Source: CAZIAK01 sp964537035 (GTDB lineage Bacteria > Planctomycetota > B15-G4). From it: 64,000 nucleotides of DNA. Below are positions 27,275-35,455 of this stretch, in pieces. A program made the translations under genes and the position numbers. Each line of letters opens with the position of its first letter. The stretch's first letter is position 1. The stretch is taken from the NCBI GenBank assembly GCA_964537035.1, contig CAZIAK010000013.1, forward strand, positions 1 through 64,000. The letters run 5' to 3'. The notes below the pieces were generated by a model. The model saw nothing but the letters and a program-made list of their open reading frames with translations. It searched no databases and was not told where the DNA came from.

Positions 27275-28441
27275 TTATGAAACCGCACTGACAAAGACGG
27301 ACTCGAGCACCTCAGCGTGGGCATTCCATGTGAATCGCGCCGCCGTCTCTGCGGCCGCCGCGCCCAGTTCTTCTCGCCGGGAGCGTTCGCTGAGCAAGTC
27401 GAGGAGTCCATCTGCCAGCGCCTGGCGGTCCTGTGGATCCACCGAGAGCACCGCCTCGCCGCCGTAGTCGGCCATGGGCGTCCCGCTCGAGGTGAGCACG
27501 GCCCGGCCACAGACCATGGCCTCGAAGACGGGCAGACCGAAGCCCTCACCGAGCGAGGGATAGGCCACCACATCGGCCTGGCGAAGCAACGCGGCCAGAT
27601 CGGCCTCGCTCACGGCCCCCGCCGCGGCCACGCGCCGGCCACCCGCAGGCAAGGCCCCCAGCTGGGCCAGGCGACGCTCGAAGTCCTCGCAGCCCCAGCC
27701 CTTGGGCCCGACTAGCAAGAGCTGGGCTCCCTGGCACTGGCCTGGCGTCAGAGCGAGGAACGCCTCCACCAGGGCCGCCTGATTCTTGCGCGGCTCACGG
27801 GTGCCAGGCACCAGCACCAGCGGACAGTCGCCGCCCCCTGTCAGGCCAGCCCCGGCGAGCACACTCTCCACCCGCGCGCGATCGTCAGGCAGGGGCAGGG
27901 CGCTCACGTGATCGCAGCCCAAGGGAGCCAGCACCAGCTGATCGGCTCGGGCGACCCCGAGGGCCAGGGCGTCGTCTGCGGTAGCTCGCGACGGCACCAC
28001 GATGGCTGCCGCCCCTTGGGCGCGACGCATCAGCCGCCGGCTCACCGTGCGCACGAAGCGCTCGCTGTGCCATCCCCGGCCCTGCATGAACAGCACGTCG
28101 TGGACCGTGAGCACCTCGGGCACGCGAGCCACCGGGGCAAACACCAGGTCGGTGTGATGAAAGACGTCGAGTGACGGCAGGAGACGTTCGACAGACAAGC
28201 CCAGAGGCGCCAGCAGCTGCTGCAGCCGAGCGGGGAAGCGACGAGGTGCCACCCCGGGCAAGCGCAGCTCTGGGCGGGGACGACGCCAGGCCAGGGCCCA
28301 GGGCACGATCTCAACCCGGCCACGCCGCCGCAGGGCAGCCAGGCTCTCCCGTGCAGCCCGCCCCATGCCGGTGGCGCCAAACAACGCCGGACGCACATCG
28401 AAGCCCACCACCACCTTGCCAGTCTCTGCAGGCTCAACCAT
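27275..28441 (-). CDS. GT4-family glycosyltransferase (cluster member 3)
   Basis: A 388-residue GT-B enzyme with the N-terminal VVGFDVRPALFGATGMGRAA, CPLVLVPGTREPRKNQAALV, and VVAYPSLGEGFGLPVFEAMV carrying the E-x7-E motif. GGAGG about nine bases upstream supports the ATG at 28441, which lies eight bases inside the end of the flippase gene. It has clear similarity to the two other GT4 enzymes of the cluster, suggesting paralogous origin for successive sugar additions. Confidence 0.88.
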   Translation of the reverse strand: MVEPAETGKVVVGFDVRPALFGATGMGRAARESLAALRRRGRVEIVPWALAWRRPRPELRLPGVAPRRFPARLQQLLAPLGLSVERLLPSLDVFHHTDLVFAPVARVPEVLTVHDVLFMQGRGWHSERFVRTVSRRLMRRAQGAAAIVVPSRATADDALALGVARADQLVLAPLGCDHVSALPLPDDRARVESVLAGAGLTGGGDCPLVLVPGTREPRKNQAALVEAFLALTPGQCQGAQLLLVGPKGWGCEDFERRLAQLGALPAGGRRVAAAGAVSEADLAALLRQADVVAYPSLGEGFGLPVFEAMVCGRAVLTSSGTPMADYGGEAVLSVDPQDRQALADGLLDLLSERSRREELGAAAAETAARFTWNAHAEVLESVFVSAVS

Positions 28442-29864
28442 CGGGGGCGCCCTCCGTCCCCAATCTCAACGGCCAGACACCGGCGGCGGCCAGGCCCAGC
28501 AGTCCCAGGCCCACACCGATGAGCAGCTGCACCAGGGCAGGCGCGCCGGCCCAGAGCGGGCTGGCCAGCCTCTGCACGATCAGCACCCCGGCGGCACAGG
28601 CCCCTGGGCGCGACAGATCTCTCAGGGACGGCCCCACCCCCGTGAGCCGCAGCGCCACCCCCACGGCGCCCGTGAGCACCATGGCCTCGGTCATCACCGT
28701 GGTCCAGGCCGCCCCCTCGATGCCGTAGCGTGGGATGGCCCACAGGTTGGCGGCCACGTTGAAACCCGCCGCCGCCGCGGAGATGAACATCATCTTGCGC
28801 TGGTATCCCGCAGCCAGCAGCAGATGCACATGGGGGTAGGCGCAGAACACCAGCACCACCGCCAGGGACAAGATGCCCAGGGCGTCCGCAGCCACGCCGT
28901 ACTCTGGGGGATACACGATGCCGATGACCTGGGCCCGCAGGCCTGGCACCAACGCGGTGACCATCACGCCCGCTGAGAAGAGCAACCGCAGGGTGCGCCG
29001 ATAGAACGGCAGCAAGGCGGCAGGCCCCTTGGCCCACAACCGGGAGTACACCGGGAACACGACCTGGCTCACCAGCACGGGCACCATCAAGACGAAGGTC
29101 ATGATGCGATAGGCCGCCGAGTAGTGGGCCACGGCGACCTCGCCCAGCAGGGGCCGGAGCATGGCCGTGTCCACGTAGAAGTAGAGCGAGGCCAGGGTCA
29201 TGGAGATGCCTGCGGGCCAGGCCTGCTTCCAGAGCTGAGACCGCTGGGCTCGCGTCGCATCGAAGCGGATCGCAACCCGCCTGCGGGCCCACAGGTAGCC
29301 CAGACAGCCGGTCACCAGGGGGCCCAGCCCGAAGGCGATCAGGTAGGGAGCGGGGCCGTCCACGCCGGCGACCGCGAGCACGGCGGTGCCCATCAGCCAG
29401 GCGGTCTGGCCGGACAGCGACGCGGTGACAACCCAGCGGAAGGCCATGTCCACGTGGAAGATCGCGCTGGCGCCTCCCGGGGCGTGGAAGAACAGGTGCA
29501 GGGCGGCCAGGGAGAGCAGCCCGAAGCGCATCCCCCAACCCTCAAACAGGAACGCCAGGGCCACCAGCAGGGCCACACCGAGCGCGGCGATGAAGGCCTT
29601 GATCAAGACCAGGGTGCCGATGAGCTGGCCCGCGTGGGCCCGGTCGCGGCTGGCATCACGAATGACGATGGTGCCCAGGCCGAAGTCGAGCACGTTGTTG
29701 AGCAGCTGATACAGGGTCAGGTACCAGGCGAAGATGCCGAAGTTGACCTCGCCCAGCTGACGGGGCAGCAGCACGGCCGTGATGACGAAGGACAGCGTCG
29801 AGGTGTAGAGGCGGCCGGCGATCTGTCCCGCCGCGTTGAGGCCAACCTGCCGGGAGAGACTCAC
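28434..29864 (-). CDS. Oligosaccharide flippase (cluster)
   Basis: A 476-residue polytopic membrane protein of the Wzx/MATE type: SRQVGLNAAGQIAGRLYTST at the N-terminus, then about 12-14 hydrophobic helices. It should flip the lipid-linked glycan built by the three GT4 enzymes downstream. The start was set at GTG 29864, preceded by AGGAG with an eight-base gap; the frame is open to a GTG at 29900 but the extra residues have no family character. First gene of the five-gene minus-strand cluster, divergent from the nucleotidyltransferase gene. Confidence 0.85.
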   Translation of the reverse strand: MSLSRQVGLNAAGQIAGRLYTSTLSFVITAVLLPRQLGEVNFGIFAWYLTLYQLLNNVLDFGLGTIVIRDASRDRAHAGQLIGTLVLIKAFIAALGVALLVALAFLFEGWGMRFGLLSLAALHLFFHAPGGASAIFHVDMAFRWVVTASLSGQTAWLMGTAVLAVAGVDGPAPYLIAFGLGPLVTGCLGYLWARRRVAIRFDATRAQRSQLWKQAWPAGISMTLASLYFYVDTAMLRPLLGEVAVAHYSAAYRIMTFVLMVPVLVSQVVFPVYSRLWAKGPAALLPFYRRTLRLLFSAGVMVTALVPGLRAQVIGIVYPPEYGVAADALGILSLAVVLVFCAYPHVHLLLAAGYQRKMMFISAAAAGFNVAANLWAIPRYGIEGAAWTTVMTEAMVLTGAVGVALRLTGVGPSLRDLSRPGACAAGVLIVQRLASPLWAGAPALVQLLIGVGLGLLGLAAAGVWPLRLGTEGAPDG

Positions 29865-29925
29865 CTCGTCGCTCCTGGCCAGCCCACCGAGCGCCACCAC
29901 GGGCAGCGCTGGCGGTGCCGCTTGA

Positions 29926-29931
29926 TAGGCT
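29926..29931 (+). promoter_or_regulatory. Possible -10 box (TAGGCT) before the MobA-like gene
   Basis: The context TTGATAGGCTGG places this hexamer 25 bases before the GTG start. It matches a pattern seen before several other genes in the window (see findings). No -35 is recognised. Confidence 0.25.
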
Positions 29932-29956
29932 GGCGTTCCCCTCGTGGAGTCAGTCT

Positions 29957-30562
29957 GTGCTCGCCATCGTTCTCGCTGCTGGCCGCGGTCGCCGAGTGGG
30001 CGGCCCCAAGGCCCTGCTCGACCTGGCTGGCGTCAGCGCCCTGGAGCGGGTCCTGTGGGCGCTGCGAGGTGGCGGGCTGGAGAACCTCAGGGTGGTCCTG
30101 GGAGCAGAGGCCGAGAGGGTCGCCGAGCAGATCGACCTGAGCGGCGTGGCCGTGACGCACACAGCAGACATCGACCGGGGACAGACCGCGTCGCTCAAGG
30201 CGGGCCTGGCCCTGGGCCCGGTGGACGACGACGGCTTCGTGGTCCATCCCGTAGACGTGGCCTTGGCCGATGAGGAATCCGTGGCCACCCTGCGCGCGGC
30301 CTTTCTTGCACGAGGTGCTGAGACCTCGATCGTCGTCCCCAGCGTGGCGGGTCGCCGAGGACATCCGGCGTTTTTCGCCGCCGCACTGGCTGCCGAGTTC
30401 GCGGCCCTGGGTGATGACGAGCCCGCCCATCGGATCGTGCGTCGCGACCCTGGCCGGATCTCTCATGTGGTCATGGACAGACCGTGGCTCATCCGCGACC
30501 TGGACCTGCCGGCCGACGTGGAAGCCGCCAGGGCTGAGCTGAGAGAGCGCCCTCTGCACTGA
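29957..30562 (+). CDS. MobA-like nucleotidyltransferase (MocA type)
   Basis: A 201-residue NTP-transferase with the nucleotide-binding start VLAIVLAAGRGRRVGGPKAL and the Asp-containing HPVDVALAD motif, followed by VVPSVAGRRGHPAFF, as in MocA/CoxC-type molybdenum cofactor cytidylyltransferases. It would transfer a nucleotide to a cofactor or sugar phosphate; no molybdoenzyme genes lie nearby to decide. The GTG start has GGAG seven bases upstream and begins directly at the conserved motif. Stands alone, divergent from the flippase gene and convergent with the phosphatase-like gene. Confidence 0.8.
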   Translation: MLAIVLAAGRGRRVGGPKALLDLAGVSALERVLWALRGGGLENLRVVLGAEAERVAEQIDLSGVAVTHTADIDRGQTASLKAGLALGPVDDDGFVVHPVDVALADEESVATLRAAFLARGAETSIVVPSVAGRRGHPAFFAAALAAEFAALGDDEPAHRIVRRDPGRISHVVMDRPWLIRDLDLPADVEAARAELRERPLH

Positions 30563-30602
30563 CACCAACAAGCCAGCAGGTCTGGCCGGGCCGGGCCGGC
30601 GA

Positions 30603-31019
30603 TCAGCCGACGAGCAGCACCTCGACCCGGTTGCGGATCTCGTCGCGAACCAAGCGGAAGGCCGTCTTCACCTCGGCGTCGCTACCACCCACGGCGGAGG
30701 GATCGTCGAGGGGCCAGTGGATGGTGGTGACCTTCTTCTTCAGCTTGGGCGGCACCTCGTCGGCGTCAGAACTCAAGGTGATCAGGGTGTCGATCTTGTT
30801 CAATGGCACCTCGTCAAACGAGGTGGCACCCTGCACCGAGATGTCGATGCCCAGTTCGCCCATCACCTCGACGGCGTGGCCGCTGGGGCCTTCGGGAGCA
30901 AGCCCCGCGCTGAAGATCTTCAGGCCAGAATTCGCCATGGAGCGGGCGAAGCCTTCAGCCATCTGGCTGCGGGCATTGTTGCCCTTGCAAACGAAGAGGA
31001 AGTTCTTTGGCTTGGCCAT
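30603..31019 (-). CDS. ArsC/low-molecular-weight phosphatase-like protein
   Basis: A 138-residue member of the LMW protein-tyrosine phosphatase fold. The P-loop CKGNNARSQMAEG (Cys at 11, Arg at 17) and KIFSAGLAPEG are clear. The segment that carries the second and third redox cysteines in thioredoxin-linked arsenate reductases reads TLSSDADEVPP here, with no cysteine. Either a different reductant is used or the protein acts as a phosphatase. GAGG lies about nine bases before the ATG. No ars genes are adjacent. Confidence 0.8.
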   Translation of the reverse strand: MAKPKNFLFVCKGNNARSQMAEGFARSMANSGLKIFSAGLAPEGPSGHAVEVMGELGIDISVQGATSFDEVPLNKIDTLITLSSDADEVPPKLKKKVTTIHWPLDDPSAVGGSDAEVKTAFRLVRDEIRNRVEVLLVG

Positions 31020-31151
31020 GGAGAGGGTTCCTCAGTGTGCCGGGATAGCGTGAGATTCGACCGTGCATGTTAGCAGCAATGGCCAACTCAACCAAGGCGT
31101 GGGATGGCCGAGCCAGGTCCTTTCTGCCGACGTCTCGCTTGACCTGAGCGG

Positions 31152-32993
31152 TCAGGGGTCCTCGTCCCGCCAAACGCTGAGGAAATCGATGGCTGCCTGG
31201 AGGGGCTTGCTGATCACGCCCACGGGAAAGACCGCCACGTCCAGGCGCTCGAAGGGTCCGGTCACCTGGACCTCACAGATGAGGTTGCGCTGGATGAAGC
31301 CCCAGAGGGAACCCAGCACCCCCTCTGGTTCGCTCATCAGCAGCAAGTACAGGTCGAGGGCTCCGTCCCTGTCGACGCGCCCCTGCCCGGTGAGGGCCAG
31401 CAGCCCGAGATCGACGCTGAGCTGGTTGATGGTCAGGATGCCGTCCCAGAGATTGAGTTCGGCCACCAGGCGCTGGTCATTGCGGCGCTCAGCGGGGCCG
31501 AGGGTGAGGGCCTGGCGGATCAAGGTGAGCATGCGGGACTCGGCAAAGCGACCGGCCCGGATGGCCAGCTCGCCCCGACCTTGCATCTGATCCAGGTTGT
31601 CCATGTCACCCGAGCAGAGCACTCGGCCTGCGACCCAGCCCGCCAGGGGGTTCTCTCGCGCGAGTTCAGGAGCCAGGCTGCCCTGCAGGTCGGCGAGGTT
31701 CAGCTCTTTGAGCGACAGGTCGAGACGAAAGCGGTTATCTGCCAGGTCGAGTTCGCCCGAGCCCGTGAAGCCGCCCTCGGCCACGAGCCCGGTGACCTCG
31801 GGCACCACGAGTCGTTCGCCGGAGACTTCGAGCCGCCCCACCACGTCGTCGAGAGTCAGCCCCAGACCCTCCAGGTCGATGGCCTGGACATGGAAGCCCC
31901 CCTGCCCCGTCACCGCCGGAGTCGCTCCCAGATCGAAGTCCCAGGAGAGCTCGAGGTCGAGGTCGAACTGACCCCCATCTCGGCAGCGCACCACATCTTG
32001 CTCGCCGTAGACCGGGACCAGCCCCAGCAGGGTCTCCTGAAACCCTCCGTCTCGAATGGTGATGGCCAGGTCGAGCCCCTCTGCCGTGCCCTCGATGTTG
32101 GCCACCATGGAGCCCTCGTTGAAGGACCAGGGCTCGGTGGTGACCGAGAGCTTCCCGGCGGTGAGGTCGAGCGGCAGGGTCAGGGGGCCCAGTGGGACGG
32201 GAATCAGGGGCGAGTCGATCACGGCCTCCCGAATGACACCGTGGATGTCCGGCAGGTCCTGGTGCAAGGCTGTGATCTGCAGGTCGGCTCGGCCTTGTGG
32301 GCGAGTGAGCCTGGCCAGCAAGGGCCCCCAGGGTTCGCCGATCAGGCGCACGATGCCCGGCGTCAGCATGAGGTCTTCGGTGGCCAGGCGCTCCAGGCCA
32401 CCGTTGCCGAAGACCAGGACCAGCCGTCCGCCTCCCCCTCCGAAGTCGATGGTGGCGTCGATGGTCTGGCCGTTCTGGGCCACCAGCACCTGGCTGCCAG
32501 GGTAGTTCTCCAGGGGCCAGGAGTCGGCCAGCAGAACCACGTCGAGGTCGTGAAACCAGAGTGGCGGCAGGTCACTCGAGTCGTCGCCTTCAGAGGCCTC
32601 GTCGACCAGGTCGACGATGGTGGCGATCACATCGATCAGTGAGGCCACCATGCTGCCCAGGGTGTCGGCGGTGGGCACGATGGCCACTCGGCCACCCCGC
32701 CCATCGATGCCCATCAGCTCTGCGGTCAAGCCCTCGTCCCAGCCCACGGCCAGATCGATGTCGAGGCGGGACAACTGCACCACGTCGTGGCTGCCCGTCT
32801 CGTCAGCCAGGGCCACATCGAGCAGGGCCACGCCTCGGGGCAGATCGAGCTCCAGGCCAGAAAAGCTCAGCTGCTGCTCCAGCCCGTTGAGCTGGATCTG
32901 CTCACGGACCGCGTCTGAGGCCAGGTCATCAAGGGCCCACCAGCTGCCCACAGTTGCCAGGGCCAGGGCCCCCAGACTCAAGGCTGTGCGCAT
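31152..32993 (-). CDS. AsmA-like envelope protein
   Basis: A 613-residue protein with an N-terminal hydrophobic segment (ALSLGALALATVGSWWALDD) and a long, beta-repeat body typical of AsmA-family proteins, which are thought to help lipid or outer-membrane homeostasis. The C-terminal part shows the family pattern: GELAIRAGRFAESRMLTLIR, then LNLWDGILTINQLSVDLGL and GQGRVDRDGALDLYLLL. The ATG at 32993 follows the upstream lipoprotein stop by ten bases, so the two are probably co-transcribed. Exact function is not known. Confidence 0.75.
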   Translation of the reverse strand: MRTALSLGALALATVGSWWALDDLASDAVREQIQLNGLEQQLSFSGLELDLPRGVALLDVALADETGSHDVVQLSRLDIDLAVGWDEGLTAELMGIDGRGGRVAIVPTADTLGSMVASLIDVIATIVDLVDEASEGDDSSDLPPLWFHDLDVVLLADSWPLENYPGSQVLVAQNGQTIDATIDFGGGGGRLVLVFGNGGLERLATEDLMLTPGIVRLIGEPWGPLLARLTRPQGRADLQITALHQDLPDIHGVIREAVIDSPLIPVPLGPLTLPLDLTAGKLSVTTEPWSFNEGSMVANIEGTAEGLDLAITIRDGGFQETLLGLVPVYGEQDVVRCRDGGQFDLDLELSWDFDLGATPAVTGQGGFHVQAIDLEGLGLTLDDVVGRLEVSGERLVVPEVTGLVAEGGFTGSGELDLADNRFRLDLSLKELNLADLQGSLAPELARENPLAGWVAGRVLCSGDMDNLDQMQGRGELAIRAGRFAESRMLTLIRQALTLGPAERRNDQRLVAELNLWDGILTINQLSVDLGLLALTGQGRVDRDGALDLYLLLMSEPEGVLGSLWGFIQRNLICEVQVTGPFERLDVAVFPVGVISKPLQAAIDFLSVWRDEDP

Positions 32994-33003
32994 GGACTCG
33001 GGG

Positions 33004-33687
33004 TCACCACAGCAGGCCTTCTTCTGGATCATGAAACAGGTGAAACAGGCGCACTTCGTCGGCGCTGCGCAGGCGACGCTCGCCCAGCTCTCCCCAACCG
33101 GGGAAGTAGTAGCCGTCCCGATACCCGTACTCAGGGTCATGGAGGGCCTCGCCTCCCGGCCGGCGCGGGTCGTCTGCAGCCAGCTGGAAGAACTGACACT
33201 CGTAGAGTTGCAGCTGGCCGTCGGCCTCTCGCTGGCTGAAGCGGAGGCGCAAGAACTCCGAGGGTTCGCTGGCACTGCTGGGGGCGTCGAAGAACATGTC
33301 CACCACCCGGCGACTCCAGGGCAACACCACCAGAGCCCCCGAGAGCCGCTCCGGCCCTTGCCAGACTTCGCTGACCTGCAGCGCCGGTGCGCTGGAGGCG
33401 GGGTCTGGATCGTCCAGGATCAGCCCCTCGAGAGGCAGGGTCATGGACTCACCGTGGGTGCGGGTGGCGGTGAGCTGAAGGTGCACGGTACGCACAGTGC
33501 GGCCGTCGACCTCGTTGAGATAGGATCCTTGGCAGCGGACGATGAAGGCCTCGCGCTTGTTCTCGAAGGACCACGAGCCAATGGTGTCGCCGAACTCGGC
33601 CCCCACAGGACCGTAATAGCAGCGAGGCGCCGGGGTCGCACAGGCGACCGCTAGCAAGGCGAGGGCGGGCAGGCCGCGCAGCATCAT
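33004..33687 (-). CDS. Predicted lipoprotein upstream of the AsmA-like gene
   Basis: A 227-residue protein: MMLRGLPALALLAVACATP gives a signal peptide with a lipobox (AVAC), followed by a soluble domain rich in Arg, Glu, Tyr and Phe (HLQLTATRTHG, LPWSRRVVDMFFDAP). No known family motif was recognised. Two adjacent ATG codons (33687 and 33684) are possible; GGATGAG upstream favours the second. It is divergent from the ATP-grasp gene only 24 bases away, so promoters for both must lie inside the opposing genes or be very close. Confidence 0.6.
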   Translation of the reverse strand: MMLRGLPALALLAVACATPAPRCYYGPVGAEFGDTIGSWSFENKREAFIVRCQGSYLNEVDGRTVRTVHLQLTATRTHGESMTLPLEGLILDDPDPASSAPALQVSEVWQGPERLSGALVVLPWSRRVVDMFFDAPSSASEPSEFLRLRFSQREADGQLQLYECQFFQLAADDPRRPGGEALHDPEYGYRDGYYFPGWGELGERRLRSADEVRLFHLFHDPEEGLLW

Positions 33688-33711
33688 CTTCTCATCCGTG
33701 GCGAGACAACG

Positions 33712-34578
33712 GTGACCAGCATACTCCCCAGGCACGTGGTCCTCTCCCGCGGGAAGGACACGCCTCATCTGCGCCTGCTCGGGGACGCCTATGTGTCACG
33801 GTCCCTGCCCTTCGATGTGCTCACCCCGGCGCGCTATGCCGCCCTGGCTCGAGCGGGATGGCCCGGGCAGAGCCCTCCCACCACGGCCTTGGTGCGCCTG
33901 CCTTCCGGGGTCTCCCCCGCCGACATGAGCGCCCTGACCGCCGCCGCGGCCACGGGGGAGACCCGCTGGATCGATCCGCCAGCGCACATCGCCGCGGTCC
34001 ATGACAAGGAGCTGTGCCTCGAGTTGCTGGCCAGCGCCGGCTTGGCTGTGCCGCCCACGGTGGTGGCGCGCCGTGAGCAGCCCCTCGACCTGTCGTCCCT
34101 GCCCGGCGAGAAGTTCGTGGTCAAGCCCATCCGGGGCTCGTCGGGCCGGGGTGTCACTGTGGGGCTCTCACGCGGCGAGGCGGGAGCCCGGGCCCAGGCC
34201 TACGCAGAGCTGTGCGGGCCAGCCCTGGTCCAACCCCTGCTGGGCGGTGGGCTCGACCGGCGGCTTGTGCTGGTGGGAGGTCAGCTGGTGGCGGCCATGG
34301 AGCGCATTCCCGTGGCCGGTGACGGGCGAGGCAACACGGTCTATGGCGCAGCCGCTCGCGCCTTTGAACCCAGCCAAGAGGAGCTGCAGCTGGCCCAAGA
34401 CGCGGCCCGCGTCCTGGGACTGTCCGTCGCCGGAGTGGACCTGCTCCGGGACGGTGATGCGCCGCTCATCCTGGAGGTCAACACCTGCCCGGGCCTGGCT
34501 GCCCTGCAAGCCGCCACCGGTGCCCAGCTCGGTGCCGCCCTGGTCCGCCATGTGCTCGGCGAGTCAGCGGTCGTTTGA
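33712..34578 (+). CDS. ATP-grasp (RimK/D-Ala ligase-like) enzyme
   Basis: A 288-residue ATP-grasp ligase. The nucleotide-binding stretch GEKFVVKPIRGSSGRGVTVG and the metal-binding C-terminal ILEVNTCPGLAALQ are diagnostic. It should join a carboxylate to an amine with ATP, as in peptide-tagging or cell-wall ligases; no substrate is indicated. The start is GTG at 33712, directly after the divergent lipoprotein start region, with no clear ribosome site. The metallophosphoesterase gene follows after 41 bases and may be co-transcribed. Confidence 0.82.
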   Translation: MTSILPRHVVLSRGKDTPHLRLLGDAYVSRSLPFDVLTPARYAALARAGWPGQSPPTTALVRLPSGVSPADMSALTAAAATGETRWIDPPAHIAAVHDKELCLELLASAGLAVPPTVVARREQPLDLSSLPGEKFVVKPIRGSSGRGVTVGLSRGEAGARAQAYAELCGPALVQPLLGGGLDRRLVLVGGQLVAAMERIPVAGDGRGNTVYGAAARAFEPSQEELQLAQDAARVLGLSVAGVDLLRDGDAPLILEVNTCPGLAALQAATGAQLGAALVRHVLGESAVV

Positions 34579-34619
34579 CCCCGGCGGGCACCGCCCGGCA
34601 TGCTGGCGGCCGAGACGAC

Positions 34620-35390
34620 ATGACCACCAGAGCAATCATCAGCGACATCCACGGCAACCTGGGCGCCCTGACTGCCGTCCTTGAGGACGCCCGCAGCCAC
34701 GGCGCTGAGGTCTTCTGGTGCCTCGGCGACGTCGTCGGCTACGGCGCACGTCCCCTCGAATGCCTGGCCCTGGTGCGCGACACCTGCTCGGCGATCATCA
34801 AGGGCAACCACGAACAGGCTGTCATCGACGGGCCAGCGGGCTTCAACCCCCTGGCCAGCGCCGCGATCCACTGGACCCAGGGGCAGCTGTGCCGCGAGAG
34901 CACCCTGGTGCCCGACGCCATGCAGTTCATCGCCGGGCTCGACGCGCGCCTCGACTTTCCCGATGCGACCCTGGTGCATGGTTCGCCCCAGCATCCCCTC
35001 GACGAGTACCTGTTTCGGGAGGACACGTTCGACTACCTCCCCCGAGGCCGTGATTTCTCACCGAAGCTCACCAACTGCTTCGCGCTCATCGATCGCCCCT
35101 GCTTCGTGGGACACACCCATGTCCCCGGGGTGATCGACGCCCAGATGAGCTGGACCGAGCCCGCCGACTGCGACGACCGCTTCGACACCGAGGGCAAACC
35201 CTGCTTCGTGAACATCGGCTCGGTGGGACAACCGCGAGACGGTGACCGGCGGGCCTCCTACGTTCTCTGGGACGGCCGCAACGTCTTCTTTCGCCGTGTC
35301 GAGTACGACGTCGAGGCCTCTGCCGAGCAGATCTTTCAGGCTGGCGAGTTGCCCGACATGCTGGGCAAGCGCCTGCTCGAAGCCTGGTAG
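34620..35390 (+). CDS. Metallophosphoesterase (calcineurin-like)
   Basis: A 256-residue metallophosphoesterase with the full dinuclear-metal set: SDIHGNLGAL (about 7-16), CLGDVVGYGA, KGNHEQAV, LVHGSPQHP and VGHTHVPGV, and a late NIGSVGQPRDGD. Resembles the YfcE/PA4972-type family; the substrate may be a cyclic nucleotide or phosphodiester. The ATG at 34620 begins at the conserved core; upstream in-frame residues look unrelated. A perfect seven-base hairpin after the stop separates it from the convergent RNase H gene. Confidence 0.88.
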   Translation: MTTRAIISDIHGNLGALTAVLEDARSHGAEVFWCLGDVVGYGARPLECLALVRDTCSAIIKGNHEQAVIDGPAGFNPLASAAIHWTQGQLCRESTLVPDAMQFIAGLDARLDFPDATLVHGSPQHPLDEYLFREDTFDYLPRGRDFSPKLTNCFALIDRPCFVGHTHVPGVIDAQMSWTEPADCDDRFDTEGKPCFVNIGSVGQPRDGDRRASYVLWDGRNVFFRRVEYDVEASAEQIFQAGELPDMLGKRLLEAW

Positions 35391-35405
35391 GGCGCCCTGC
35401 TGGTC

Positions 35406-35427
35406 GGCCTGCCCTTCGGTGCAGGCC
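35406..35427. terminator. Probable bidirectional terminator hairpin
   Basis: GGCCTGC (35406-35412) and GCAGGCC (35421-35427) are perfect inverted copies around the loop CCTTCGGT. It lies between convergent stops at 35390 and 35456. No strong T tract follows on either strand. Confidence 0.5.
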
Positions 35428-35455
35428 AGGCCTGGGCACAGATGTCCCCGGCAGC

